Shown here in pieces: positions 43,301 through 52,367 of a DNA stretch of 64,000 nucleotides (position 1 is its first letter; every line of letters starts with the position of its first letter). The stretch comes from Flavobacterium geliluteum (lineage in GTDB: Bacteria; Bacteroidota; Bacteroidia; Flavobacteriales; Flavobacteriaceae). The notes beneath the pieces were generated by a model that did not search any database, was not told where the DNA came from, and saw only the letters and a list, made by a program, of their open reading frames with translations. The stretch covers positions 1 through 64,000 of the forward strand of contig NZ_JAGFBV010000016.1 in assembly GCF_017948595.1 (NCBI RefSeq), given 5' to 3'. A program made the translations under genes and the position numbers.

Positions 43301-46045
43301 TTGAAATCGATACTTCTAAAAGCATTTTTCTTCTTTTTAATAGTTTCACCAATTCAAGCGCAAGAATTACTTCCTTTCGTTGAAAATTATAATAAATCAA
43401 ATTATCAGGGTGATAATCAAATCTGGAATGTGGTTCAGGGAAATGATAATGCCATGTACTTTGCCAATAATCACTATTTGCTACGATACGACGGCGTAAT
43501 TTGGGAGAAATATACCTTGCCTAATAAAACCATCATTCGTTCTATAATGGTCGATGGTGATAAGATTTATTCGGGTTCTTACAAAGAATTTGGTTATTGG
43601 TATAGAAAAGAGGGGAAGATGCACTATGTTTCGATGACCAAAAACCTTCATTTATTTGATGAAAAAGACAATGAGGAAATTTGGAAAATATTTAAATTTA
43701 ATGACGCTATTTACTTCCAATCTTTCAATGATGTCTTTATTTATAAGGGAAAAAAGGTAAAGAAAATCAAATTTCCTTTTTTGATTTCTTACTGTTTTGT
43801 GGTAGACAACAGTCTTTATGTGGCCTCGGTTGACAAAGGTGTTTTTAAGATGGAGGATGCTAAAATTGCAAATCCAAAAGGCTGGAATGTACTTAAAAAC
43901 TGTGTCGTACACGCCATCGAAAAACACCAGAAAAAGACGTATATTTTTACGCAGAAAAAAGGTGTTTTTATTGTTGGAAAAAACAATCTGATTCCTTGGA
44001 GTAATCCATTAAATGAAACTTTGAAGAAAACGACGATCAATGTTGCGAAGTTCATCAACAGCAATAAATTAGTTATCGGTACCGGAAATAAAGGGGTTTA
44101 TATTATTGATTTGAATACCAATTTGTACAAAAATATTGATCGTAACAATGTTTTGATGAACAACTCTATTTTGAGTATTGGAGTAGATAAAGAAAACGAT
44201 TTATGGCTGGGTCTGGATAACGGAATTGCGCATGTTGAGGTAAATTCTCCAATTGCTATTTTTTATGATAATACAGGAGTTTTGGGCTCCGTTTATTCGG
44301 TAGCGCCAACAAAAAATGGTTATTTAATAGCTTCTAATCATGGTGTTTTTGAGTACGGATCTGGAAAATTTTCTATGATTCCAAATACGCAAGGACAAGC
44401 CTGGAATATAACAGAAATTAATAACCAATATATTATAGGTCATAATGATGGTACTTTTGTGTACAATAATGGTCTTTTTTCTAAAATAAATGCGATTAAT
44501 GGCGGTTGGAATTTGTCTAAAAGTTCTATCAATAATACTTATTTTCAATCTAATTACAGTGGGATTTTAGTCTATGATGACGCTACTAAATTAAAGGAAA
44601 ATAAAACGATTAAAAATCTTTCTAAACCAATCAAATATGTTGCTCAGAATAAGAAGAACGAGCTTTGGGCGGCAGATAATTATCGGGGTCTTTATCGTGT
44701 TTTATATAACGACGAATACCAAACAAGGAAAGTTGAAAACATAACGCAGCAAAGTAAAATCAAGAATGATTTTGGTGTAAAAATCTTCGAATTTAGAAAT
44801 GAAATTCTTTTTCTTATAAATAATGCTTGGTACACCTATAATTCATTGACTAATAAACTGGAAGAAAACGAATTGTTTAATGATAATTTTAAGAATATTT
44901 CGGATGTCGTAGCCATTGACGAGAGTCATTTTATTGTGCTTCAAAACGGGATTTTGTATCATATTTATGCCAATGGTAATAAGTTTGTCTGGAATATCAT
45001 TCAGGAAAAATATTATAAGGGAAAATTAATCAATGACAATTTGAGAATTTTTAGAGAAAAAAATAATTATCTGCTTAATCTTGATGATGGTTTTATTTCG
45101 CTTCAGTTAAAAAATGCAAACAAACAAAATCTAAAGTTAAAAATTGAAGCGTTTAGCGATCAAAATCTTGTAAATAATGATGATAAAATTAAATTTAATT
45201 CAGAGTTAAAAATTCATGTAGTATCTGGAATTTATGGTGCTCAAAAGCCCAATTTATTTTATAAACTTGATAAAACTAAGGAATTTGTTTCTATAAAAGA
45301 AGGCCTTATTGTTTTGAATAATTTGAGCAACGGCTTTCACTCCATTACCATTTATAAACATAATGGTGCTAATTATGATAAAGTTTCCAGTTTCGAATTT
45401 AATGTGGCACAGCCTTGGTATTTTTCTTTTTGGATGATACTGTTGTATTTGCTTTTTGTTGGAGCAATATTTTTCTTTTATTATAAATGGAATAAATTGC
45501 GCTACCTTCAAAAGTTAAAATTGCAGAAAGAAGAATTAAAACATCAGAAAGAAATTCTAGAAATGGAATTGAAAGCTGAGAATGAATTGAATATTCAGGA
45601 ATACGAAAAACACATTCTTGAATTGGAATTGCAGACAAAATCGTCTGAAGTAGCGGGGAAATCTTTATCAATTGCGAAGCAAAGTGAAATGATCGAGAAC
45701 ATTCAGCGTATTTTAGATTCGGAAAAAGATTTTAATAAACTGAAAAGTGAAATTAAAAAAGCAATCAAAATTAATGAAGTTAATAAACATGAGTGGGAAA
45801 TTTTTGAAACCAACCTCAATCAGATTCACAATGAGTTTATTATTAATCTTTCCAAAAAATTTCCCAACCTTACTCCCAAGGATATAAAGCTGTGCGTTTA
45901 CCTTAAAATGAATCTTTCTTCTAAAGAAATTGCTCCCATGATGAATATATCTTTTCGAGGAGTTGAACTGCATCGTTATCGTTTACGAAAGAAATTAAAC
46001 CTTTCTCAAGAAGAAAATCTACCAAAATTTTTACTGACTATCTAA
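43301..46045 (+). CDS. Membrane-bound regulator: propeller sensor, Y_Y_Y domain, LuxR-type helix-turn-helix
   Basis: 914 residues from TTG 43301, which directly precedes a signal sequence (ILLKAFFFFLIVSPIQAQ). The periplasmic part has two-component-regulator propeller repeats (WNVVQGNDNAMYFAN, ILSIGVDKENDLWLGLDNGI) forming a beta-propeller sensor, then a Y_Y_Y-like domain, a transmembrane helix (FWMILLYLLFVGAIFFFYY), a coiled coil and a LuxR-like helix-turn-helix at the end (LTPKDIKLCVYLKMNLSSKEIAP). There is no kinase or receiver domain, so signal passes directly from the periplasm to DNA, like SusR-type regulators. It stands upstream of susC on the same strand and likely induces this locus on sensing released oligosaccharide. 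Confidence 0.88.
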   Translation: MKSILLKAFFFFLIVSPIQAQELLPFVENYNKSNYQGDNQIWNVVQGNDNAMYFANNHYLLRYDGVIWEKYTLPNKTIIRSIMVDGDKIYSGSYKEFGYWYRKEGKMHYVSMTKNLHLFDEKDNEEIWKIFKFNDAIYFQSFNDVFIYKGKKVKKIKFPFLISYCFVVDNSLYVASVDKGVFKMEDAKIANPKGWNVLKNCVVHAIEKHQKKTYIFTQKKGVFIVGKNNLIPWSNPLNETLKKTTINVAKFINSNKLVIGTGNKGVYIIDLNTNLYKNIDRNNVLMNNSILSIGVDKENDLWLGLDNGIAHVEVNSPIAIFYDNTGVLGSVYSVAPTKNGYLIASNHGVFEYGSGKFSMIPNTQGQAWNITEINNQYIIGHNDGTFVYNNGLFSKINAINGGWNLSKSSINNTYFQSNYSGILVYDDATKLKENKTIKNLSKPIKYVAQNKKNELWAADNYRGLYRVLYNDEYQTRKVENITQQSKIKNDFGVKIFEFRNEILFLINNAWYTYNSLTNKLEENELFNDNFKNISDVVAIDESHFIVLQNGILYHIYANGNKFVWNIIQEKYYKGKLINDNLRIFREKNNYLLNLDDGFISLQLKNANKQNLKLKIEAFSDQNLVNNDDKIKFNSELKIHVVSGIYGAQKPNLFYKLDKTKEFVSIKEGLIVLNNLSNGFHSITIYKHNGANYDKVSSFEFNVAQPWYFSFWMILLYLLFVGAIFFFYYKWNKLRYLQKLKLQKEELKHQKEILEMELKAENELNIQEYEKHILELELQTKSSEVAGKSLSIAKQSEMIENIQRILDSEKDFNKLKSEIKKAIKINEVNKHEWEIFETNLNQIHNEFIINLSKKFPNLTPKDIKLCVYLKMNLSSKEIAPMMNISFRGVELHRYRLRKKLNLSQEENLPKFLLTI

Positions 46046-46195
46046 TTTTACTTACTAAATTTTAAGAATATATTATTTTTAAAGTGCTTTTTTTACATTA
46101 TTACAATACATCATTACTACATCATAATGATATGTTAATGAAGACGAAATTTGTAAATATGTATTTGAATTACAATGATTTAAGTGTTGTTTTTA

Positions 46196-46203
46196 TAGTT
46201 TTG
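46196..46203 (+). promoter_or_regulatory. Candidate -7 box upstream of susC (TAGTTTTG)
   Basis: TAGTTTTG matches TAnnTTTG and lies 88 bp before the susC start. The predicted transcription start near 46210 falls just before the inverted repeat at 46213-46239. No -33 TTG at canonical spacing, as often in regulated promoters. Confidence 0.45.
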
Positions 46204-46212
46204 ATGTAATCA

Positions 46213-46239
46213 TGTAGTAGACCTAAATGATGTACTACA
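46213..46239. promoter_or_regulatory. Inverted repeat, candidate operator of the glycan-locus regulator
   Basis: TGTAGTA and TACTACA are perfect 7-bp inverted arms separated by 13 bases. Related pieces (ACTACATCATAATGA) occur at about 46111-46125. The location in the susC leader fits a binding site, but a leader RNA hairpin is also possible. Confidence 0.4.
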
Positions 46240-46290
46240 ACGTTGTAATTGTGTAATTTGGCGCTACTAACTTAAACGATTACGAACTGT

Positions 46291-49200
46291 ATGAAAAATT
46301 TTATTTTTAGCTTTTTAGCGCTTTTGCTACTTCCGGCGTACATGTCTGGACAAGCAATTAAAGGAAAAGTAGTAGACGGCACGGGAATGGGAATTCCGGG
46401 AGCTGTCATTAGTGCTGCTAATTCCAGAACTTCTGCTGATACCGATTTTGATGGAAATTTTACAATTAATGCCAAAGAGGGTGAGATTTTAAAAATCTCA
46501 ATGCTTGGTTTTGATGCTGTTTCTGTTCCTGCAACTACAGGTACGATGAATATTGTCTTAAAAGAATCAAGCGACACTGCTTTGAAGGAAGTGGTAGTAA
46601 TTGGGTATGGGACAAGAAAAAAAGTAGACAATACAACGGCTATCAGTTCTATAAAATCCGAAGAAATCACCAAAACGAAGGTACTTAACGCTTCGCAGGC
46701 CATACAAGGTAAAGCGGCGGGAGTACAAGTAATTTCGTCTGATTTGCCGGGTAGTTCACCGTCTGTTGTTATTAGAGGTTTGGGGACTGCTTTGGGAGGA
46801 AGAACACCTTTGTATGTGGTTGACGGAATGCAAACGGATAATATCAACAATATCAATACCAATGATATTACATCTTATGATATCCTTAAAGATGCGTCGG
46901 CATTGGCTATTTACGGTACAAGAGCGGCAAATGGAGTTATCATTATTACTACTAAAAAAGGTAAAGGTGACAAAGTTTCTGTTGAGATTGAGAGTTTTGC
47001 AGGTGTAAGATCACCTCTTAAAAAAGTAAAAATGGCTGATAGTAATCAATATGCAAGTTTTACTAATTCAGCTTTGCAAAATAACACCTTTGCACAAAAT
47101 CAGCCTGTAAACACAGATTGGTTTGATGAGATTACAAGAACAGGATCATATACTCAAAATAATGTTTCTGTTTCGGGAGGAACTGAAAGCATTAAATATT
47201 TTTTCAGCTTAGGGAATTATGAAGAAAAAGCAGTTCTAAACGGATTGGATTATGGTCGAACTACTTTTAGAACGAATAATGAATACAAGATTTCTAAAAA
47301 ACTGACATTAAACCAAAACTTTAGTTTTACTTCTACAAAATCTACACCTAAACCGTTGGGCGCTTTTACAAATGCTTACAAACAGTCGCCAATTGTTCCT
47401 GTGCGCTTTGCTGATGGAAAATATGGAGTGTCAAGAGTAGGTGCAGATGGTTTGGTGAGTCAAACTGGATCTGCATTTAATAATGTAGGGAATCCAGTGG
47501 CTCAACTTGATTTTTTTGATGAAGAACAAAGAAGTATCACATTACAAGGAGGTTTAAAATTAGATTACGAAATTTTAAAATCGTTAAAATTTACCTCTCA
47601 ATTTAGTGGAGAGTATTACACTTGGAAACAATATAACTTTTCTGACACTAAAAATATTTGGTTAGCGGCAAATCCTAACAAAGTTGCGAGTGATTATGAA
47701 AAAGAATTTCCAAATGCTAATTTAAATTTATTAACAAAAGGAAGAGAACAGTACTACAATTGGAATTTGGCGAACTATTTGACTTATAATAAAGTATTTG
47801 CAGAAATTCACGATGTTGAGGTTATGGCTGGTATTGAGACAAGTGTTAGAGGTGCCAGAGAAAAATTGACTATTGCAAGAAAAAATGTAAATACTGATGC
47901 AAATTACTGGGCTTTAAAAGATGTAGAATATGCTACAAATATCACCAGCTATAAAGATGAAGTATTTAATGAAGTGAAATTGGCATCGTACTTAGCTCGT
48001 TTTCAATACAAATTGATGGATAAATATCTGGTAACCGGAACGGTTAGACGTGATGGATCATCTAATTTTGGTAAAGATTACCGTTGGGGTACATTTCCTG
48101 CTTTTGGTTTAGGATGGATTATTTCTAAAGAAGCCTTTTTGGCCGATTCAAAAACAATTAATTTACTAAAATTAAGAGGAGGTTGGGGAAAATTAGGAAA
48201 TCAAAATGTACCTCTTAACAGAGCAAGCTACACATCTGGTCAAAATGCTTATCTAGGTGGTTCTATTTTAAACGAAGGGTCAACTATTAACTCTCAAATT
48301 GATCCAAGTCTGTCTTGGGAAATCACAAAAGAATCTTCTGTAGGTTTAGATTTTGAATTGTTAAACAGTAAATTAACAGGAACTTTTGATGTTTACGATA
48401 GAAATACAAGCAATATAATCTTAAACACAAGACCTTATTCTACCTCGGGAATTACAAACGTTTCTCCTGCGCATGTTGGTGAAGTATCTAATAGAGGTTA
48501 CGAAATATCTTTACGTTGGGATGATAAAGTGAGTGACGATTTTAGTTATTATATCGGCGGAAACTTTTCGGGTAATCAAAATGAACTTACAGGTTTAAAA
48601 GACGTTATTCTGTCTCCGGTTGTGGGAGGAGGATTAGGTAATGGTCAGGATACTAAATTGTTGGACAATACTACAGTGGGTCAGCCATTAGGAAGTTTTT
48701 ACATTTACGAATATGCTGGTTTTGATGCCGCCAACGGAACTATGCTGTATTATAACGCAGCAGGTGACAAAGTAACTCAGAATGTTTTAAACGCTACTAC
48801 CGACAAAAAATATGTTGGTTCTAGTTTACCAAAAACGAATTACGGAGTTTCTTTAGGATTCAACTACAAAAACTTTGATTTTTCTGTAGATGGTTACGGA
48901 ACTAATGGAGCAAAAGTGTACAATGGTAAAAAAGCACAACGTTTTTCTGGCGAAAATATAGAAGCATCTCTTGCCACTGATTTTTGGACAGCAAGTAATT
49001 TATCTGCTTCTAATCCAGCACCATTCAATCAAGTCCCAGTTGCTTCGACTTATTATCTGGAATCTGGAGATTTCTTCAGAATAAATAATATTACAGTAGG
49101 ATATAAATTGCCACTACAAAGTACCAGTTTTATTAGTGCTTGCCGAATTTATGTAAATGCTATTAACCCGTTTATTACGCAAAAATTCTCAGGATTTTCT

Positions 49201-49305
49201 CCAGAATTAAATGGTGACGGAAATCCTTACGGATCGCAAGGAGTAGAGTTAGATGCTTATCCAACTTTGAGATCATTTGTAATTGGTGCTAACTTAAAAT
49301 TTTAA
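46291..49305 (+). CDS. susC: SusC/RagA-family TonB-linked outer-membrane glycan transporter
   Basis: 1004 residues. Signal peptide ends AYMSGQ. The CarboxypepD_reg domain (IKGKVVDGTGMGIPGAVISA) precedes the TonB-box-like segment and plug with hallmarks LKEVVVIGYGTRKKVD, LNASQAIQGKAAGVQV, VVIRGLGT, PLYVVDGM and the SusC signature ILKDASALAIYGTRAANGVI. The barrel ends YPTLRSFVIGANLKF. With SusD it imports oligosaccharides across the outer membrane using TonB energy. The susD gene follows 4 bp later. Confidence 0.96.
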   Translation: MKNFIFSFLALLLLPAYMSGQAIKGKVVDGTGMGIPGAVISAANSRTSADTDFDGNFTINAKEGEILKISMLGFDAVSVPATTGTMNIVLKESSDTALKEVVVIGYGTRKKVDNTTAISSIKSEEITKTKVLNASQAIQGKAAGVQVISSDLPGSSPSVVIRGLGTALGGRTPLYVVDGMQTDNINNINTNDITSYDILKDASALAIYGTRAANGVIIITTKKGKGDKVSVEIESFAGVRSPLKKVKMADSNQYASFTNSALQNNTFAQNQPVNTDWFDEITRTGSYTQNNVSVSGGTESIKYFFSLGNYEEKAVLNGLDYGRTTFRTNNEYKISKKLTLNQNFSFTSTKSTPKPLGAFTNAYKQSPIVPVRFADGKYGVSRVGADGLVSQTGSAFNNVGNPVAQLDFFDEEQRSITLQGGLKLDYEILKSLKFTSQFSGEYYTWKQYNFSDTKNIWLAANPNKVASDYEKEFPNANLNLLTKGREQYYNWNLANYLTYNKVFAEIHDVEVMAGIETSVRGAREKLTIARKNVNTDANYWALKDVEYATNITSYKDEVFNEVKLASYLARFQYKLMDKYLVTGTVRRDGSSNFGKDYRWGTFPAFGLGWIISKEAFLADSKTINLLKLRGGWGKLGNQNVPLNRASYTSGQNAYLGGSILNEGSTINSQIDPSLSWEITKESSVGLDFELLNSKLTGTFDVYDRNTSNIILNTRPYSTSGITNVSPAHVGEVSNRGYEISLRWDDKVSDDFSYYIGGNFSGNQNELTGLKDVILSPVVGGGLGNGQDTKLLDNTTVGQPLGSFYIYEYAGFDAANGTMLYYNAAGDKVTQNVLNATTDKKYVGSSLPKTNYGVSLGFNYKNFDFSVDGYGTNGAKVYNGKKAQRFSGENIEASLATDFWTASNLSASNPAPFNQVPVASTYYLESGDFFRINNITVGYKLPLQSTSFISACRIYVNAINPFITQKFSGFSPELNGDGNPYGSQGVELDAYPTLRSFVIGANLKF

Positions 49306-49309
49306 AATT

Positions 49310-50767
49310 ATGAAAAAGATATATATAGCAACGTTTGTATTATCAACACTCTTTTTTACAGGATGTGCAGACGATTATTTAGATGTAGATCAAACAGAAT
49401 CTATTTCTACTGATGATGTCGAATTGTTTAATAATGATGCTGGTGCAACTCAGTTTGTTACCTCTATTTATAATAAATTCTTGAATTGGGACATGACCTC
49501 ATTTGGTTGGATCGGACTTTCAAGTATTACGTCTGATGATGCCGATAAAGGTTCATCTCCTGGAGATACCGGCACAGATAAAGATGTATTGGATAATCTG
49601 ACTTACAATGCATCAAATCCTTCTGTTGAAGGTATATTCAATGCTAATTATGATGGTATCAATAGATGCAACCAGGCCTTGAATATTTTGCCTAAATTAG
49701 ACAAAGCCGATGCCAATTTAAGAGCCAGATTAGCAGGTGAAGCCAAATTTTTAAGAGCCTTTATGTATTTTACTTTAGTGAAATGTTTTGGAGGAGTGCC
49801 AATTGTAGACCACTTGCCTATTCCAGGTTCAGATTCAGACAGAATTATGCAGTTGACACGCAAAACCTCTGCTGAAGTATATGCCTTTATCGAAAGTGAC
49901 TTAAATGACGCTATTGCTGCATTACCTGAAAAATCGGCCTATGGAGCCAATGAAAAATCAAGAGTGTCAAAAGGTGCTGCGTATGCTTTATTAGCAAAAG
50001 TAAGTTTGTATCAAAAAAATTGGCAAAAAGTAGTTGACAATTGTAATAAAGTTACAGGTTATTCACTTGCCAATGATTATGCTACCATGTTTAGACCTGC
50101 AGGAAAATTTGATTCTGAATCTATTTTCGAAATTTATGCTCAAGGTGCTGTACCTGCTAAAGGAATCGAAGGTTACTCAAACACACAAGGTGCTCGTGGT
50201 GCTGGTGGATGGGGCTGGGGTTTCAATACACCATCTCAAAGTTTAGTAAATGCTTATGAGCCTGGCGATGTTAGAAAAACAGCAACCATTATTTTTAGAG
50301 GAACTACTTTGTACGATGGTAGGGTAATTCCAACGACAGTTGAAAATGAAACCTATAACTACAAAGCTTATTCGTCTGCTTACACAGATGCCTGGGAGAC
50401 AGATGTAGATATTAAATACCTAAGATATGCTGAAGTTTTATTGATGAAAGCAGAAGCTCTTAATGAGTTAGGACAAACTTCGGAGGCTATTCCTTTGCTG
50501 AATCAAATTAGAAACAGAGCAAATTTAGGAGCAACTCCTGCTGTATCACAAGCTGATGTTAGAACTGCAATTTGGAAAGAAAGAAGGGTAGAGATGGCTT
50601 TTGAGCATGATCGCTTTTTTGATCTAGTACGTACAGGTCAGGCCAAAGCTGCTTTCACTGCGGATAATAATAAAGTTTTTGTTGTGGGTAAACATGAATT
50701 GTTTCCTATACCAGCTGCATTCTTAAAACAAGCAGGAACTTTGTCTTCTCAAAATCCTTTGTATTAA
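49310..50767 (+). CDS. susD: SusD/RagB-family surface glycan-binding lipoprotein
   Basis: 485 residues. Lipoprotein signal LFFTGC (Cys19) followed by ADDYLDVDQTESIS. The TPR-like helical body has the usual LAGEAKFLRAFMYFTLVKCF (RxxRAFxYFxLV) motif, then GGVPIVDHLP, the YLRYAEVLLMKAEALNELGQ segment and ERRVEMAFEHDRFFDLVRTG near the end. It forms the lid over SusC and captures glycan. The gene is closely linked to susC. A terminator-like hairpin follows at 50879. Confidence 0.96.
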   Translation: MKKIYIATFVLSTLFFTGCADDYLDVDQTESISTDDVELFNNDAGATQFVTSIYNKFLNWDMTSFGWIGLSSITSDDADKGSSPGDTGTDKDVLDNLTYNASNPSVEGIFNANYDGINRCNQALNILPKLDKADANLRARLAGEAKFLRAFMYFTLVKCFGGVPIVDHLPIPGSDSDRIMQLTRKTSAEVYAFIESDLNDAIAALPEKSAYGANEKSRVSKGAAYALLAKVSLYQKNWQKVVDNCNKVTGYSLANDYATMFRPAGKFDSESIFEIYAQGAVPAKGIEGYSNTQGARGAGGWGWGFNTPSQSLVNAYEPGDVRKTATIIFRGTTLYDGRVIPTTVENETYNYKAYSSAYTDAWETDVDIKYLRYAEVLLMKAEALNELGQTSEAIPLLNQIRNRANLGATPAVSQADVRTAIWKERRVEMAFEHDRFFDLVRTGQAKAAFTADNNKVFVVGKHELFPIPAAFLKQAGTLSSQNPLY

Positions 50768-50878
50768 ATCCTTAATTATCATTACTGAATCAAGTAATGT
50801 AGGATTTTGATCTTACTAATAGTGAAGTTACAATTCTCTTTAAAATAGAGAAAAAATAAAAGGTAACCCATCTTTATC

Positions 50879-50914
50879 ATACACCTAGGACTAAAAATTC
50901 TAGGTGTATTTTTT
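50879..50914 (+). terminator. Intrinsic terminator between susD and the hydrolase genes
   Basis: ATACACCTAG and CTAGGTGTAT form a perfect 10-bp stem with an 11-base loop, followed by six T. It lies 112 bp after susD and 28 bp before the glucanase ATG, so it can attenuate transcription into the hydrolase genes. Confidence 0.88.
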
Positions 50915-50941
50915 ACAAAAAAATACCACAACTTACAAAAA

Positions 50942-52327
50942 ATGAAAAGTAGTTTATATATCCCTCTTTTTTTGAGTGTTATTCTCTCATGTTCGTCTTC
51001 TTCACCTGAAGGTAATAATGCAGTGACACCTTTGCCAACAAATCCAGTAATACCAGTAAAACAGCTAACAGATACCGAAGCTTTAGACCAGGTTCAGAAA
51101 GATGCAATAAAATATTTTTGGGATTATGCTGATTCTAATTCAAAATTGGCTCGAGAAAGATATCACACTGAAGATCCTAATTTCGAATCTAATATTATCA
51201 CCACAGGAGGCTCTGGTTTTGGGTTAATGACTATTGTTGTAGGAGTAGAAAGAGGTTTTTTGCCAAGAGCCGAAGCTGTTTCTAGACTTACAACAGCTTT
51301 AAATTTTCTCGAAAAAGCAGATCGTTTTCACGGTGCGTGGCCACATTGGATGGATAATAAAGCAGGAAAAGTAATTCCGTTTGGAACCAAAGATAACGGA
51401 GGAGATTTAGTAGAAACTTCTTTTGTTTGTCAGGCTCTCATTACTATCAGAGAATATTTTAAAAACGGAAGCACGACCGAAAAAGAATTAGCTGCAAAAG
51501 CAGATGAACTTTGGAAAGGCGTAGAATGGGACTGGTACACCAAAGGCGAAGAAGCGCTTTATTGGCATTGGTCTCCCAATTATGGTTGGGAAATGAATTT
51601 TAAATTAGAAGGCTACAATGAATGTCTGATCACGTACATCATGGCTGCATCTTCGCCAACGCATCCGATTTCTGCTGCTGCATATCATAAAGCTTGGGCA
51701 AGAAACGGAGCAATTGTAAACGCAGGCACCCAATACGGAGTTCCGGTTGTTTTAAATTACAACGGAGCTACAGGAAGCGTTGGACCCATGTTCTGGTCTC
51801 ATTATTCGTATTTGGGACTTGACCCAAATAATTTAAAAGATAAATATGCAGATTATGGAGTTTTAACTCAAAATCACGCCAAAATTATGGTGCAGCACAG
51901 TATAACAAACCCCAAAGGATGGAAAGACTACTCTGATAAATGTTGGGGACTTACGGCAAGTTATACCAGAAATTTAGACGGCACAACTGGTTATACGGCA
52001 CATCAGCCAAATAATGATACGGGAGTAATTTCGCCAACCGCAGCTTTGTCGTCTTTTCCTTTTGCTCCAACAGAGGCAATGAAGTTTTTACATTATTTAT
52101 ATGATGAAAATAAAACAAAATATGTCGGTATTGCAGGGCCTTATGATGCTTTTTCACCACAGTATAATTGGGTAACGCCTCGTTATTTAGCCATTGATCA
52201 GGGAACTATTGCTCCTATGATTGAAAACTATAGATCTGGTTTATTATGGAAATTATTTATGAATGCGCCCGAGACCAAACAAGGTTTGATCACCTTAGGT
52301 TTTCATTCATCGAAATACGGTTTTTAA
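50942..52327 (+). CDS. GH144-type glucanase (Glycoamylase domain) lipoprotein
   Basis: 461 residues. Lipoprotein signal VILSC (Cys17) with a Ser/Pro-rich linker. The catalytic domain is the (alpha/alpha)6-barrel Glycoamylase family used in CAZy GH144: VQKDAIKYFWDYADSNSKLA, TTGGSGFGLMTIVVGVERGF, AWPHWMDNKAGK, DLVETSFVCQAL, WHWSPNYGWEMNFKLEGYNE and then WSHYSYLGLDP and CWGLTASY. The founding GH144 enzyme is an endo-beta-1,2-glucanase, so cleavage of beta-1,2-glucan is the first hypothesis, but other beta-glucans are possible because the Pfam family is broader. It works at the cell surface or in the periplasm next to SusCD. Confidence 0.8.
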   Translation: MKSSLYIPLFLSVILSCSSSSPEGNNAVTPLPTNPVIPVKQLTDTEALDQVQKDAIKYFWDYADSNSKLARERYHTEDPNFESNIITTGGSGFGLMTIVVGVERGFLPRAEAVSRLTTALNFLEKADRFHGAWPHWMDNKAGKVIPFGTKDNGGDLVETSFVCQALITIREYFKNGSTTEKELAAKADELWKGVEWDWYTKGEEALYWHWSPNYGWEMNFKLEGYNECLITYIMAASSPTHPISAAAYHKAWARNGAIVNAGTQYGVPVVLNYNGATGSVGPMFWSHYSYLGLDPNNLKDKYADYGVLTQNHAKIMVQHSITNPKGWKDYSDKCWGLTASYTRNLDGTTGYTAHQPNNDTGVISPTAALSSFPFAPTEAMKFLHYLYDENKTKYVGIAGPYDAFSPQYNWVTPRYLAIDQGTIAPMIENYRSGLLWKLFMNAPETKQGLITLGFHSSKYGF

Positions 52328-52367
52328 TTCACTTTCTTAACACACACAAACATATAAATACAATAGA

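Noticed and set aside
46272..46862. 196-codon minus-strand open frame
   Set aside because: It lies wholly antisense to the start of susC, whose frame has clear homology; composition is that of a shadow frame.
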